Shown here: piece after piece, positions 8,504 through 16,945 of the stretch
How positions within the stretch are numbered: position 1 is the stretch's first letter
Layout: each line of letters starts with the position of its first letter
Assembly (NCBI RefSeq): GCF_042665195.1
Contig: NZ_JBHTBW010000015.1
Location: forward strand, 1 to 64,000
Source of the DNA: Laceyella putida
GTDB lineage: Bacteria > Bacillota > Bacilli > Thermoactinomycetales > Thermoactinomycetaceae
DNA: 64,000 bases
Reading direction: 5' to 3'
The notes under the pieces: generated by a model
Told to the model about the DNA's origin: nothing
Database searches by the model: none
The model's input: only the letters and a program-made list of their open reading frames with translations
Translations under genes and position numbers: made by a program

Positions 8504-9630
8504 TCTGATCCCTCCTTCTCCTGCAATTGCCAGAGGCGATTGGGGGAGAACGCAGCCAATTCGGGAACCGTTTCCCCCAAAATCAAGCGGGCGACGGCAT
8601 CACCCGTAGCGGCGCTGAGCAGGATGCCATTGCGGTAATGTCCGGTTGCGACCACTATATTGTCCAGGTCCCCCAAACGCCCGATATAAGGGAGGGCGTC
8701 ATGCGTTCTAGGACGCAATCCGGCCCAACTTCGCACCAACAAGCTTCCCCTTAATTCAGGCACCAACTTAAACGCGGAGCGCAACAACCACATCACCGCT
8801 TCCGCAGCCACCTCTTCCTCCCACTCACCCACTCGTTCCGTCGCTCCTACAATGATTTCACCATTCGCCTTGGGAACAAGGTAACAATCTGGACCAAACA
8901 GCGTGCGGCGAAATAAGCTTTTCTTCGGCCGCAAGGCCATCGTCTCGCCCTTGACCGGCGTCATGGGGAGTTCCCAACCCAATGCTTGGGAAATGAAGCG
9001 GCTCCATGCACCCGTCGTGATCACGATCCGCTCCGCGATCCAACTTCCCGCAGTGGTATCAACGCGCCAGAGGCGATCGCTTTGCCGCCCGATGGCTTTC
9101 ACTTCTGTTTGTTCCATAACGGCCACTCCCAAGTTTCGCGCCGCGAAAGCCAAAGCTTGCGTCAACTTGGGTGCGGACACTTGCCAATCATCTGGCAAAG
9201 ACAAGGCTCCCCTCACATCCGGATGAAGGCAAGGCTCCAGTTCCAGGCAATCCTCACGCTCCAGCCATCGGGCCGTTTGTCCATAAGCGGTCTGCCACGT
9301 TTGGCGCAACCGCAATCGCTGCACATCCTCGTCGGAGCAGGCCAACTTCAACAACCCCGCCCGGTTCAATTCAATATCCACTCCGGTCCGCTCCAGCAAC
9401 TCGACTTGGAGAGCGGGAAACATGGATCGGCTTTGCAAGCAAAAGTCCGTTAATGGACCGGGGTGTTCCATCTCCACTTGCGCGCCCAACATTCCCGCGG
9501 CCGCGGAAGAGGCATGGCTCCCTACGGCATCCCGCTCAATCAGGGTGCTCTTGATCCCCCGTTTAGCTAAGTGATAGGCAATGGAACATCCCATCACCCC
9601 TCCCCCGATAATCAACACATTAGTATGCAT
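8500..9630 (-). CDS. thiO: Glycine oxidase ThiO
   Basis: An FAD-dependent amine oxidase of 376 residues that oxidises glycine to iminoglycine (dehydroglycine) for thiazole synthesis. The N-terminal Rossmann motif GGGVMGCSIAYHLAKRG binds FAD. The C-terminal segment GLRPRTHDALPYIG and the ATGHYRNGILLSAATG region are typical of ThiO. It overlaps tenI upstream by 11 bases and thiS downstream by 4 bases. This is the aerobic ThiO route rather than the radical-SAM ThiH route. Confidence 0.95.
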   Translation of the reverse strand: MHTNVLIIGGGVMGCSIAYHLAKRGIKSTLIERDAVGSHASSAAAGMLGAQVEMEHPGPLTDFCLQSRSMFPALQVELLERTGVDIELNRAGLLKLACSDEDVQRLRLRQTWQTAYGQTARWLEREDCLELEPCLHPDVRGALSLPDDWQVSAPKLTQALAFAARNLGVAVMEQTEVKAIGRQSDRLWRVDTTAGSWIAERIVITTGAWSRFISQALGWELPMTPVKGETMALRPKKSLFRRTLFGPDCYLVPKANGEIIVGATERVGEWEEEVAAEAVMWLLRSAFKLVPELRGSLLVRSWAGLRPRTHDALPYIGRLGDLDNIVVATGHYRNGILLSAATGDAVARLILGETVPELAAFSPNRLWQLQEKEGSE

Positions 9631-10219
9631 CCTGCCACCTTCTTTTTAACTCTTTCACCACATGCTCGGGTTGTTCGTGATCGGCCACTGCGGAGATGAC
9701 GGCAATTCCCTGACAACCAGCGCGTTTGATCCGGTCCACGTTATGCACGCCAATGCCCCCAATGGCAATCACCGGAATCTGGATGCGCCGGGTCCATTCG
9801 CGCAACCGATCGACACCCAATGGCGGCAACCCGGGTTTGGACGCGGACGGGAAAATATGTCCGACCATGAGATAATCGACGCCTTCCTGCTCCGCCCGTT
9901 GCGCTGCCGCCAAGGAATGGACTGACCGTCCCACTCTGATTCCCGAGGGCTTTGCGTGCGGAAATGCCCTCTGTTCAGGAAGATGGACCCCCTGGAGTCC
10001 CAGTGCTTCCGCTACCGCCAAGGAGCTGTTGACGATCAACGACCTCGCCGGAATGCCCGCAGCCAAAAGAACTTTGGCGGCGCGGTACAGCTCGTCAGCA
10101 GACAGATGTTTGTAGCGCAAATGAAAACAGTCCACTTCAGGCGCAATTCTGGACCAGAGTCGCGCCAACTCTTGTATTGTTTGCTTAGGGCTTGAAAGCA
10201 CATGCAATTCCAATGTCAT
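9620..10219 (-). CDS. tenI: Thiazole tautomerase TenI
   Basis: A ThiE-fold TIM-barrel protein of about 199 residues. TenI aromatises the thiazole tautomer made by ThiG. VGRSVHSLAAAQRAEQEG, YLMVGHIFPS and IPVIAIGGIG match the TenI/ThiE family. The N-terminus (MTLELHVLSS) and the thiO-thiS-thiG context favour TenI over ThiE. The start lies directly after the T-run of the riboswitch terminator and has only a weak ribosome site; GTG codons at 10222 and 10225 are alternatives. Confidence 0.88.
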   Translation of the reverse strand: MTLELHVLSSPKQTIQELARLWSRIAPEVDCFHLRYKHLSADELYRAAKVLLAAGIPARSLIVNSSLAVAEALGLQGVHLPEQRAFPHAKPSGIRVGRSVHSLAAAQRAEQEGVDYLMVGHIFPSASKPGLPPLGVDRLREWTRRIQIPVIAIGGIGVHNVDRIKRAGCQGIAVISAVADHEQPEHVVKELKRRWQDAY

Positions 10220-10225
10220 CACCAC

Positions 10226-10263
10226 AACACAAAAAGCCCAATATCCATGGGGATATCGGGCTT
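10226..10263 (-). terminator. Terminator (expression platform) of the TPP riboswitch
   Basis: A 13-bp stem with one mismatch (AAGCCCGATATCC/GGATATTGGGCTT on the minus strand) is followed by TTTTTGTG, just upstream of tenI. It should form when TPP is bound. Confidence 0.9.
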
Positions 10264-10284
10264 AGTGATCAAAAAATGAATCGC

Positions 10285-10382
10285 GATCTTCCCCACTTCC
10301 TTTCGCTGGCATTACCCAGTTCAAGTTCAAAGGGTTGGAACCTGTCGTTCCTCTCAGCACATTTCTGTGCACCCCTAGTGGC
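10285..10382 (-). promoter_or_regulatory. TPP (thiamine pyrophosphate) riboswitch
   Basis: The minus strand carries the THI-box: CTAGGGGTGC near the 5' side, GCTGAGAGG, CCCTTTGAACTTGAACTGGG and TAATGCCAGCG, ending in GGAAGTGGGG. These are the conserved aptamer elements. It precedes a terminator and tenI-thiO-thiS-thiG, so high TPP should stop transcription of the operon. Confidence 0.97.
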
Positions 10383-10413
10383 ACGGCAAACTATTCATTT
10401 GTGCTTTAATTTT

Positions 10414-10442
10414 ATTTTAAATCAAATTGATTATTTTCTCAA
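10414..10442 (-). promoter_or_regulatory. Sigma-A-type promoter of the thi operon
   Basis: On the minus strand TTGAGA is followed after 17 bases by TAAAAT. Transcription would start about 25 bases before the riboswitch aptamer. The -35 box overlaps the end of the upstream acetyltransferase gene. Confidence 0.65.
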
Positions 10443-10874
10443 CTTTACAATCTGAATTCCATCAGGCGTAACCAGTTCCCGAGCGCAAATAAACCCATGC
10501 TTTTGGTAACAACGGATCGCCGGCCGATTGGCTTTTCCGGTGTGGACTTCCCATGTGGTGATGCCATCAAGACCCAGTACATAAGCAAGCAAGCGGGAAG
10601 CGATCCCACGCCGAAAATAACTGGGGTCTATCGCCAAGCGACAGATGTCCAACACCGAACCTTCCTGTTTATATGAAAGGATGCCAGCCAATTCATCCCC
10701 AACATAGTGACCGATAAACGTTTCCTTTGTTGATTTCAATGAATCTTCTGTATCATTCAGCGGAGGCAACTGATCACAACCGATGATCTCCGCTTCGATG
10801 CGATAAGCCAGTTGCTGAATCTGCACAATCCGGCTTAACGTGGCGGGCTCTTCCATATTCAATTGACATATCAT
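10431..10874 (-). CDS. GNAT-family N-acetyltransferase
   Basis: A 147-residue acetyl-CoA-dependent N-acetyltransferase. The acetyl-CoA loop appears in ICRLAIDPSYFRRGIASRLL, followed by the NRPAIRCYQKHGF motif typical of GNAT motif B. The substrate cannot be deduced. The ATG at 10874 has GAGGAG 10 bases upstream; a TTG six codons earlier overlaps the ferredoxin stop codon and is a possible alternative. It is co-transcribed with the 2Fe-2S ferredoxin gene. Confidence 0.85.
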   Translation of the reverse strand: MICQLNMEEPATLSRIVQIQQLAYRIEAEIIGCDQLPPLNDTEDSLKSTKETFIGHYVGDELAGILSYKQEGSVLDICRLAIDPSYFRRGIASRLLAYVLGLDGITTWEVHTGKANRPAIRCYQKHGFICARELVTPDGIQIVKLRK

Positions 10875-10888
10875 CTGCCATTCACTCC

Positions 10889-11173
10889 TCAAGGAACTTT
10901 GATGGAGACATCACCATAGACAAACGTTTGACAAGCCAACCGATCCCCTGAGGCTAAATCGGCTCCATCCATATGAAACAATTCTAATTCGGTATAATCA
11001 CTACACTGATCAGCCCCTGCCGTCACTTGCACACGGCAAGTTCCACACCGACCCGTGGTGCAACGAAAAGGAATGGGAACGGACCGCGCCGCCGCTTCCA
11101 GCAAGAGATTGGCCCCTTCAGCCACTTCCAGCTCCCAATGCTCCTCTTCAACTTGGATGTTCACTTTTACCAT
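10889..11173 (-). CDS. Plant-type 2Fe-2S ferredoxin
   Basis: A 94-residue ferredoxin with the cluster ligands C38, C43, C46 and C81 (C-x4-C-x2-C...C), the signature of the beta-grasp 2Fe-2S ferredoxin family. It transfers electrons in the cytoplasm; no dedicated partner oxidoreductase is adjacent. It starts just after a terminator and runs into the GNAT gene. Confidence 0.92.
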   Translation of the reverse strand: MVKVNIQVEEEHWELEVAEGANLLLEAAARSVPIPFRCTTGRCGTCRVQVTAGADQCSDYTELELFHMDGADLASGDRLACQTFVYGDVSIKVP

Positions 11174-11190
11174 GTTCTGTCATCCCCCAT

Positions 11191-11223
11191 GAAAAAAACC
11201 ATCACGATCTAGATGTGATGGTG
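11191..11223 (-). terminator. Terminator of the DedA-family gene
   Basis: An 8-bp stem (ACCATCAC/GTGATGGT) with a 9-base loop is followed by TTTTTTC on the minus strand, 15 bases past the stop. Confidence 0.85.
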
Positions 11224-11237
11224 CTAGCCTTCATTAT

Positions 11238-11852
11238 TTATTGCTTCGTGTGATAGGAATTGTTGCTTTGGTTTCTCAGGTACCAAAACAACCATATCAG
11301 CACAACGGGGAGCACGATCACCAATAGACGCGCGCCATACTTGTGCATCACATCGAACACCATTTCCCAGTTCGCCCCAAGCATATGCCCCAAACCGATG
11401 AAAGTGGCACACCAGAAAAACGCTCCGGTATAAGCGAACAGGGAAAACCGGGCAAACGTTATCTTGGAAATACCCGCGAGATAGGCCGTGACATGGCGTA
11501 CACCGGGAATGAAATAGCCTGCAAACAGCAACCAGTTGCCATACTTGCGGAACAAGAGTTGCGTAATGCGCAAACGACGGCGCGTAATGAAGATTTTGCC
11601 GCCATATCTCTTCAAAAATGGGTATCCTAAGCGCACTCCCAGAAAATAGCTGATGCTAATGCCGCAAGCCGAGCCTAAAAACGAGCTGAGAAAAGTGAGG
11701 TAGAGATTGAGTTGTCCAATCGAAGTGAGATACCCGAGAAAGGTCATCAAAATCTCATCAGGCAGCGGTAAGCCCGCAATCCCCAACACCAAAAAGAGGA
11801 ATATCCCGATATAGCCATATTGTTGCAATAGCTCAAATAATGTTTGTTCCAT
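11238..11852 (-). CDS. DedA-family membrane protein
   Basis: A 204-residue protein with about five hydrophobic segments. DedA/SNARE-associated landmarks are GIAGLPLPDEILMTFLGYL near the N-terminus and the FAGYFIPGVRHVTAYLAGIS segment, which contains the conserved arginine. Some DedA proteins recycle undecaprenyl phosphate or flip phospholipids; which role applies here is unknown. It is a single-gene unit. Confidence 0.9.
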   Translation of the reverse strand: MEQTLFELLQQYGYIGIFLFLVLGIAGLPLPDEILMTFLGYLTSIGQLNLYLTFLSSFLGSACGISISYFLGVRLGYPFLKRYGGKIFITRRRLRITQLLFRKYGNWLLFAGYFIPGVRHVTAYLAGISKITFARFSLFAYTGAFFWCATFIGLGHMLGANWEMVFDVMHKYGARLLVIVLPVVLIWLFWYLRNQSNNSYHTKQ

Positions 11853-11938
11853 GGTCTAACCCCGTTTACCCAATACGTACAAACACTTTAAGAATATCAT
11901 ACTTTCCCTTTTCACAAAAGATGCCGCTCTCGTCCACC

Positions 11939-12670
11939 TTAGTCGGTGAAACGAGAGACAAGCTGAATGCCATTTAATTGCATGTGATAAAGAAAAACCG
12001 TATCCAACAAATCCGCATGATGGGCCAATGCCCCGATTTGCTCCGCCTTCTCCACAGGTAAATCATATGTCCGCACATGAGAAACGGGAACAATCACTTG
12101 GGTTTTTGCATTGAGTTGGTTCGCGAGCAAGCGAATACCCATGGCATTCTGATAAATACATAAGTCTGTGCAGTCCCCAACCACAATGAAACAGCTGGGC
12201 CCTTCGGCAAAAGCCCGCTGCAGCCAATCGCAGAAGCGAACACCAGCCTCATTCACGCCGAATAAGCCATTCGTGGCGTTTTTGCGGTATACTTGGACAC
12301 CCGGCTTTTCCGCAAAAGGCTTTAACTCATCCATCACTTCCGCCTCAGGCGTGCCATGGACGCAATGTGGGGCAAACGCGGCAAATTCAACAGCGTCAAC
12401 GGGATGGTCATCGTTGATAAAGATGATGTTCTCCGCCGGCAATCCTTGCGCTTCCAATATTTGGGCCAATTCAGCCACGGGTTTCACCATCTCGCGCACA
12501 CGCGGGCTGGCTAAAGGCCCCACTTCACAAAACCCTTTTAACACATCGACAAAAACAAGATAAACCCGGTTCCACGATCCCACTTGGGCTTGAATCTGGG
12601 CGATTGGCCACTCAGGAGCTCCGGTTACGACTCGCTCCATATACTCGATTGCGTCTGCTCTATGTTGCAC
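11939..12670 (-). CDS. Isochorismatase/nicotinamidase-like cysteine hydrolase
   Basis: A 243-residue alpha/beta hydrolase of the isochorismatase-like superfamily. The putative catalytic Asp is in VFVDVLKGFC and the nucleophilic Cys in VVGDCTDLCIYQ. A metal-site-like stretch is seen in NDDHPVDAVEF with HCVHGTPEAEV after it. These fit nicotinamidase-type enzymes, but the substrate is not certain. The start is set at the GTG at 12670 with GGAGG 8 bases upstream. An ATG 12 codons earlier lacks a ribosome site. Confidence 0.82.
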   Translation of the reverse strand: MQHRADAIEYMERVVTGAPEWPIAQIQAQVGSWNRVYLVFVDVLKGFCEVGPLASPRVREMVKPVAELAQILEAQGLPAENIIFINDDHPVDAVEFAAFAPHCVHGTPEAEVMDELKPFAEKPGVQVYRKNATNGLFGVNEAGVRFCDWLQRAFAEGPSCFIVVGDCTDLCIYQNAMGIRLLANQLNAKTQVIVPVSHVRTYDLPVEKAEQIGALAHHADLLDTVFLYHMQLNGIQLVSRFTD

Positions 12671-12734
12671 TTGGATCGCCTCCGCTATTCGATGACTCGT
12701 TCTCATCTTAACAAAGCCGGGCTTGTTTTGCCAC

Positions 12735-13799
12735 TCAAATAAATCGGGTCATCTCTTGCACTTTTGCTTCATCCAGCACCTTGATCACTTCCACCAGCAA
12801 TTCGGCGGCATGCTCGAGATCCGACTTGCTAATCATCGAAACATGGCTGTGAATGTATCGGGCAGCCACCCCGATCACCAAGGACGGGACACCTTTTTTG
12901 TAGAGGTGGAACTTACCGGCATCCGTGCCCCCTCCCGTCATCGTATCCACTTGGTACGGAATTTGCTTCTGCTCCGCGATGTCGATGACCAAGTTGCGCA
13001 ATTGGATATTCGGGATCATCGAAGCGTCCAGAAACGTGATCATCGGCCCTTTGCCCAGTCTCGCCTTGCCGCTTCCCTCATTGCCCGGTGAATCCTCCGC
13101 CACCCCCACGTCTAAAGCGAAGGCGAGGTTGGGTTCCACCACATATGGAGCGGTTGCCGCCCCCCGCAAGCCCACTTCCTCCTGAACGGTCGCGCCGGCG
13201 ACCACCGTATTGGGATGGCTCTCCATTTGCAGTCGCTGCAACACTTCAATGGCCAGATAACAACCAATCCGGTTATCCAATGCCTTGGCCAGAATGGTAT
13301 CGTGGTCAGGCATGATTTCAAATGGACAGATCGGCACCACCGGGTCGCCCACGCGAATTCCCCATTCTTTTACCTGCTCATCACTGTGAGCGCCCACATC
13401 GATAAACATCTCGCGAATGGGCACCAATTTATTGATTTCCTCCTTCGTCAGCACATGAGGCGGACGGGACCCGATGACTCCGGTAAACACGCGCTTCTCC
13501 GTCACAACGGAAACGCGCTGGGATAATAATACCTGACTCCACCAACCACCCAGCGGCGTAAACCGCAAATAACCGCTTTTGGTCACCTCCGTAACCATAA
13601 AGCCAACTTCATCCAAATGCCCTGCCAACAAAATGCGGGGTTGGTCGCTAGTCCCTTTTTTCTCACCAAAGATGCCGCCCAACCCATCCGTAATCAGGTT
13701 GACATTCTGCTTCTTCAATTCCCGTTCCATAATGGCACGGACTTCATGTTCATACCCCGGAACACCTTTGGCTTCTGTTAATTCTTGCAGTAGACGCAT
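12735..13799 (-). CDS. M42-family metallo-aminopeptidase
   Basis: A 354-residue dinuclear zinc aminopeptidase of family M42 (glutamyl aminopeptidase/endoglucanase-like, B. subtilis YsdC type). The metal-ligand motifs are visible: LLAGHLDEVGFMV (His and Asp), AKALDNRIGC (bridging Asp), VQEEVGLRGA (catalytic Glu pair), FALDVGVAED, and the C-terminal SHVSMIS histidine. Members form large tetrahedral dodecamers that trim peptides in the cytosol. The ATG follows AGAGGTG. Confidence 0.93.
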   Translation of the reverse strand: MRLLQELTEAKGVPGYEHEVRAIMERELKKQNVNLITDGLGGIFGEKKGTSDQPRILLAGHLDEVGFMVTEVTKSGYLRFTPLGGWWSQVLLSQRVSVVTEKRVFTGVIGSRPPHVLTKEEINKLVPIREMFIDVGAHSDEQVKEWGIRVGDPVVPICPFEIMPDHDTILAKALDNRIGCYLAIEVLQRLQMESHPNTVVAGATVQEEVGLRGAATAPYVVEPNLAFALDVGVAEDSPGNEGSGKARLGKGPMITFLDASMIPNIQLRNLVIDIAEQKQIPYQVDTMTGGGTDAGKFHLYKKGVPSLVIGVAARYIHSHVSMISKSDLEHAAELLVEVIKVLDEAKVQEMTRFI

Positions 13800-13977
13800 A
13801 CATTCACCTCTTCCTAGTCATCTCCTTAACCTTCCCAACGGAACTGCTCTTTAAGTGAAATGGATCTTTTACGCTTTCAGTTTTGCCTTTCTGTCTGCTT
13901 TCTATGTTCATACATATTTTGCCGGCAATGTTTTTACACTAAGCACTAGAATGTCCTATGCTTAGGAGAAGCAAACC

Positions 13978-15633
13978 ATGGTGAGTTGGCTAATCAAACG
14001 AGACTGGAAATACCGGTGTTGGTTTATCAGCTTGTGTTGCGCGCTGATGATACCCACTGCTCCCGCATCGGCTTCAAACGCTCTTCCCTCTCCCTATCCG
14101 CTGGTTGGGGATTATGGTGGCGAAATCAGGGAGAAAAAACCGCGGGCCGATGGACTGGTTCATGTGGATACGGAACAAACCATCCGGCGCTTAAAAGAAT
14201 TGCACGTGAATACCTATTTCTATCTGGTCTGGCATGAGAAATCAGATTGGGACGATTTGCGCAAAGAATTTTTACCCGCCGCTCACCGAGCCGGCATCCA
14301 CGTGTGGGTTTATCTTGTGCCCCCGTCCGAAGCCCAATTGCAACGGTCGGAACCATTTGGAACGGATTATATCGCTTGGTTTCGGGCAGTCGGCCGCCTT
14401 TCCCGCCACTTTCCCAATTTGAAAGGCATCGTGATGGATGATTTCGACAACAATGCGTCCTTTTTCACGCCCCATTATTTGAAAAAAGCGAGAGAGGCCG
14501 GCCTGAGCGAAAATCCTCAATTGCGGTTTTATCCTCAGATTTATTATCCGTCTCTCACCCCCGCGCTGCTAAAACAATACCATGCGTTGTTTGATGGCGT
14601 GGTCATGTCCTTTCGCGATGACCATTACCGCAACACGCAAAAGATTGACCGCATGATTGAACAATTGGATGAAGTGCAATCGGTCTTGGAACGGGTTCGC
14701 CTTCCCTTCATCCTGATGATTTACGCAAGCCGCCTTTCGGCCACTCCAGCCAATCCGAGTGTCCACTATGTGGAAGGGGCCCTGAAACTGGCGTTGACCC
14801 GCCTGAAATTGCGCCGTTTGGACGGTGTCGTCACATATGTGTTGCAAAAAGAATTCCACCAGGAAGAAGATGATTGCATCGCCAAATCTGGATATGGGTA
14901 CGCCAATCTGTTCGCGCCAGCGATTCCAGCCGATGAAAGCTCGGCGGGCCATTATGTGGAATGGCGTCAGCGCATTTTTGTGCAACCGCACAACCAAGCG
15001 AAATTGGCATTTTGGCATATAAGCGTCTACCCTCCCTATGTCGTTCAAGGAACATATGTGAAACAGGTGCTCATTGATAACCAAGTCGTTTGGCAGAGCA
15101 AGATTACGCAACATGAGGCCAACCGTTGGGTTCCAGTGACGTTGGACCTCACCCGCGTTTTGCGGAACAAACGGCAAGCCATCCTGTCATTGCGCCTCAC
15201 AAAAACAAAAGCGGGGCCGGCTTATTGGACCTATAGCGGCTTTGATCATTTGGCCGCTACGGGGTTTCAACTGCATAACGCTGACTTTGAATACAAGGGA
15301 CATGATTGGAACCTGATATCCAGCACGCGTCATTTATTGGGTGAAATCCTGCTCTACGATCCCGGGCGCCGTTACCGCACTTTTCAAGCAGTACGCAAAT
15401 TATATCAATCGTACCATCTCTATGAACAATTGGCGCGATGGGCGGAACATCCTTTGCTGATTCGCAAAGCGGATCGTTTGCTTACCTGCATCTTGCTTGA
15501 CCAAACCCCTTTAGCCCGTGATTTGTTGGAGGAAATGCCCAGCCTTGTTTTGTTTGACCGCCATATTCCCTATCAGACCAAGGAAAAACTGATTCGCGAC
15601 ACCCATCAACTGTATCACCTGCTGAATGAATGA
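13978..15633 (+). CDS. Secreted protein with a glycoside-hydrolase-like TIM barrel
   Basis: A 551-residue exported protein with a signal peptide (hydrophobic about residues 14-32, Ala-x-Ala cleavage near 30-33). The segment from about 60 to 320 reads as a beta/alpha barrel: LKELHVNTYFYLVWH, then AGIHVWVYLVPP, then GIVMDDFDNN at 151-159 with acidic residues at a strand end, and later LPFILMIYAS. The C-terminal part from about 330 looks beta-rich, like a carbohydrate-binding or jelly-roll module. I cannot assign a characterised GH family. The start follows AGGAG. It is plus-strand and flanked by minus-strand genes, so it is expressed independently. Confidence 0.75.
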   Translation: MVSWLIKRDWKYRCWFISLCCALMIPTAPASASNALPSPYPLVGDYGGEIREKKPRADGLVHVDTEQTIRRLKELHVNTYFYLVWHEKSDWDDLRKEFLPAAHRAGIHVWVYLVPPSEAQLQRSEPFGTDYIAWFRAVGRLSRHFPNLKGIVMDDFDNNASFFTPHYLKKAREAGLSENPQLRFYPQIYYPSLTPALLKQYHALFDGVVMSFRDDHYRNTQKIDRMIEQLDEVQSVLERVRLPFILMIYASRLSATPANPSVHYVEGALKLALTRLKLRRLDGVVTYVLQKEFHQEEDDCIAKSGYGYANLFAPAIPADESSAGHYVEWRQRIFVQPHNQAKLAFWHISVYPPYVVQGTYVKQVLIDNQVVWQSKITQHEANRWVPVTLDLTRVLRNKRQAILSLRLTKTKAGPAYWTYSGFDHLAATGFQLHNADFEYKGHDWNLISSTRHLLGEILLYDPGRRYRTFQAVRKLYQSYHLYEQLARWAEHPLLIRKADRLLTCILLDQTPLARDLLEEMPSLVLFDRHIPYQTKEKLIRDTHQLYHLLNE

Positions 15634-15664
15634 AAAAAGCCGTGTCCGATTAGCGACACGGCTT
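15631..15664. terminator. Terminator between the secreted protein and SGNH genes
   Basis: A 10-bp stem (AAGCCGTGTC/GACACGGCTT) with an 8-base loop sits between convergent genes and overlaps the last codon of the minus-strand gene. Its T-run is best for the minus strand. Confidence 0.8.
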
Positions 15665-16268
15665 AGTCATTGAGAACCTGCTTATGAAAGTTATCGGAGG
15701 CGTCCGCAATAGCCAAGGTATTCTCCAACCTGTTAATCACTTGGGCATAATAATTCGCCGCTTGATCCACATGCCCCATTCGCAGCATATCTTCATATGC
15801 TTGATAACTCTCTTTTAGCAATTGAAAAGTCTCTTGAAACTGCTCGCGGGAAAAGATGGGTTGCAAAATATCATTGCCGCCAACCGAGATGAGCACAAGA
15901 TCGGCTTGCCGGATATCTGCTTGCCATCCCCTGTTTTCTTTAAGCAATTGCAGGAGATTGGCTGAGGTGAGTCCGGCAATCCCGCGATTTTTATATTGAA
16001 CATGAATGTGCTGTTTTTCAAAATAGCGCGCAATCGATCCGGCATATCCTTCTGTCTCTTTCTGCGATCCTTGCCCCAAGGCGACTGAATCCCCCAATAC
16101 CAATAAGGCAAGCTGTCCCTGTTTCAGCTCCCGTTTGCGCAATTCCATCAGCATGCTTGTCATCTCGCCTGGTTGGCTCATCATTTCCAGATATGGCAAG
16201 ATGTAGCATCCAGTCAATAAGATCAGGGTGATAACCAGATTACGGCGGCTTTGACCGTTTTTTTCAAT
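15663..16268 (-). CDS. Membrane-anchored SGNH/GDSL hydrolase, apparently shortened
   Basis: SGNH-hydrolase fold: block I LLVLGDSVALGQ (GDS at residues 59-61 of this model), block II with the Gly of NRGIAGLTSANLL, and block III SVGGNDIL. A membrane anchor lies at about residues 10-26. The normal C-terminal block V (Asp-x-x-His) is absent: the protein ends after about 201 residues in a helix, right before a terminator. There is no ATG, GTG or TTG at the expected place. A GGGGGG ribosome site is followed after 6 bases by ATT at 16268. A TTG one base away would be in frame if the run of seven A were eight. The gene may therefore be decayed. Confidence 0.6.
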   Translation of the reverse strand: MEKNGQSRRNLVITLILLTGCYILPYLEMMSQPGEMTSMLMELRKRELKQGQLALLVLGDSVALGQGSQKETEGYAGSIARYFEKQHIHVQYKNRGIAGLTSANLLQLLKENRGWQADIRQADLVLISVGGNDILQPIFSREQFQETFQLLKESYQAYEDMLRMGHVDQAANYYAQVINRLENTLAIADASDNFHKQVLND

Positions 16269-16414
16269 TTTTATCCCCCCTGCTTGTTTTCCTGATTTCA
16301 GGGTACTATGACAAAATGACGCTCCATTTTCAACGAAATGACAAACAGGGGGCAAGCTTTTTTCGTTTCGATTACAGCACGGCCAATCGAATGAATATTG
16401 TTACAATTCGATAC

Positions 16415-16440
16415 AAATAAAAAAGACGCCTTAGCGTCTT
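16415..16440 (-). terminator. Terminator of rnpB
   Basis: A 7-bp stem (AAGACGC/GCGTCTT) with a 4-base loop is followed on the minus strand by TTTTTTATTTG, downstream of the RNase P RNA. Confidence 0.9.
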
Positions 16441-16454
16441 GGTGTCACAAGCAC

Positions 16455-16884
16455 CAGTGGAAAGCAAACAATAAGCCGAGTTCTGTTCTCCGGGTGGTAT
16501 GGCGACGGCTTGTGACGTCTTCCACCCATTGGAGTGGCAATCATCTATCTAGGCTGCGCATTGCTGCTCAGCTCAAGCGACCAACCCGAGATCACTGCGG
16601 GCCACAGTTGCACACGCAAGCATGTGCTGATCTCCTATCAGGTCTTGCTCCAGGTGGGGTTTACCTAGCCAGCATGTCTCCATGCTGCTGGTGCGCTCTT
16701 ACCGCACCGTTGCATCCTTGCCTGTGAGGTGAAACACCTCCATCGGCGGTCTACATTTCTGTGGCACTATCCTTAGGGTTGCCCCCACCGGCCGTTAGCC
16801 GGCACCCTGCCCTATGGAGCTCGGACTTTCCTCCCGTGGGACCTTGCGGTACTCCACCGGCGATTGCCTTGTTTACTTTCCTGT
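16455..16884 (-). ncRNA. rnpB: RNase P RNA (A-type layout)
   Basis: The catalytic RNA of RNase P. On the minus strand the universal blocks are clear: GAGGAAAGTCCG, CATAGGGCAGGGTGCC, a GATAGTGCCACAGA block, GGTGCGGTAAGAGCGCACC, GGTAAACCCC, and 3' GATGATTGCC with AACTCGGCTTA. The ends pair as P1 (GGAAAGTAAACAA with TTGTTTGCTTTCC). The order matches the Escherichia coli type A RNA, with the P12, P13/P14 and P15-P17 segments, rather than the B. subtilis type B form. Ends are approximate. Confidence 0.96.
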
Positions 16885-16898
16885 CTCAAGCAAAATTC

Positions 16899-16927
16899 AT
16901 TGTATCAGATGCTTGTGAGCAAAGCAA
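16899..16927 (-). promoter_or_regulatory. Sigma-A promoter of rnpB
   Basis: TTGCTT and TACAAT on the minus strand are separated by 17 bases and lie about 15 bases upstream of the RNase P RNA. Confidence 0.75.
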
Positions 16928-16945
16928 CCGGAAGACGGAGGAAAC

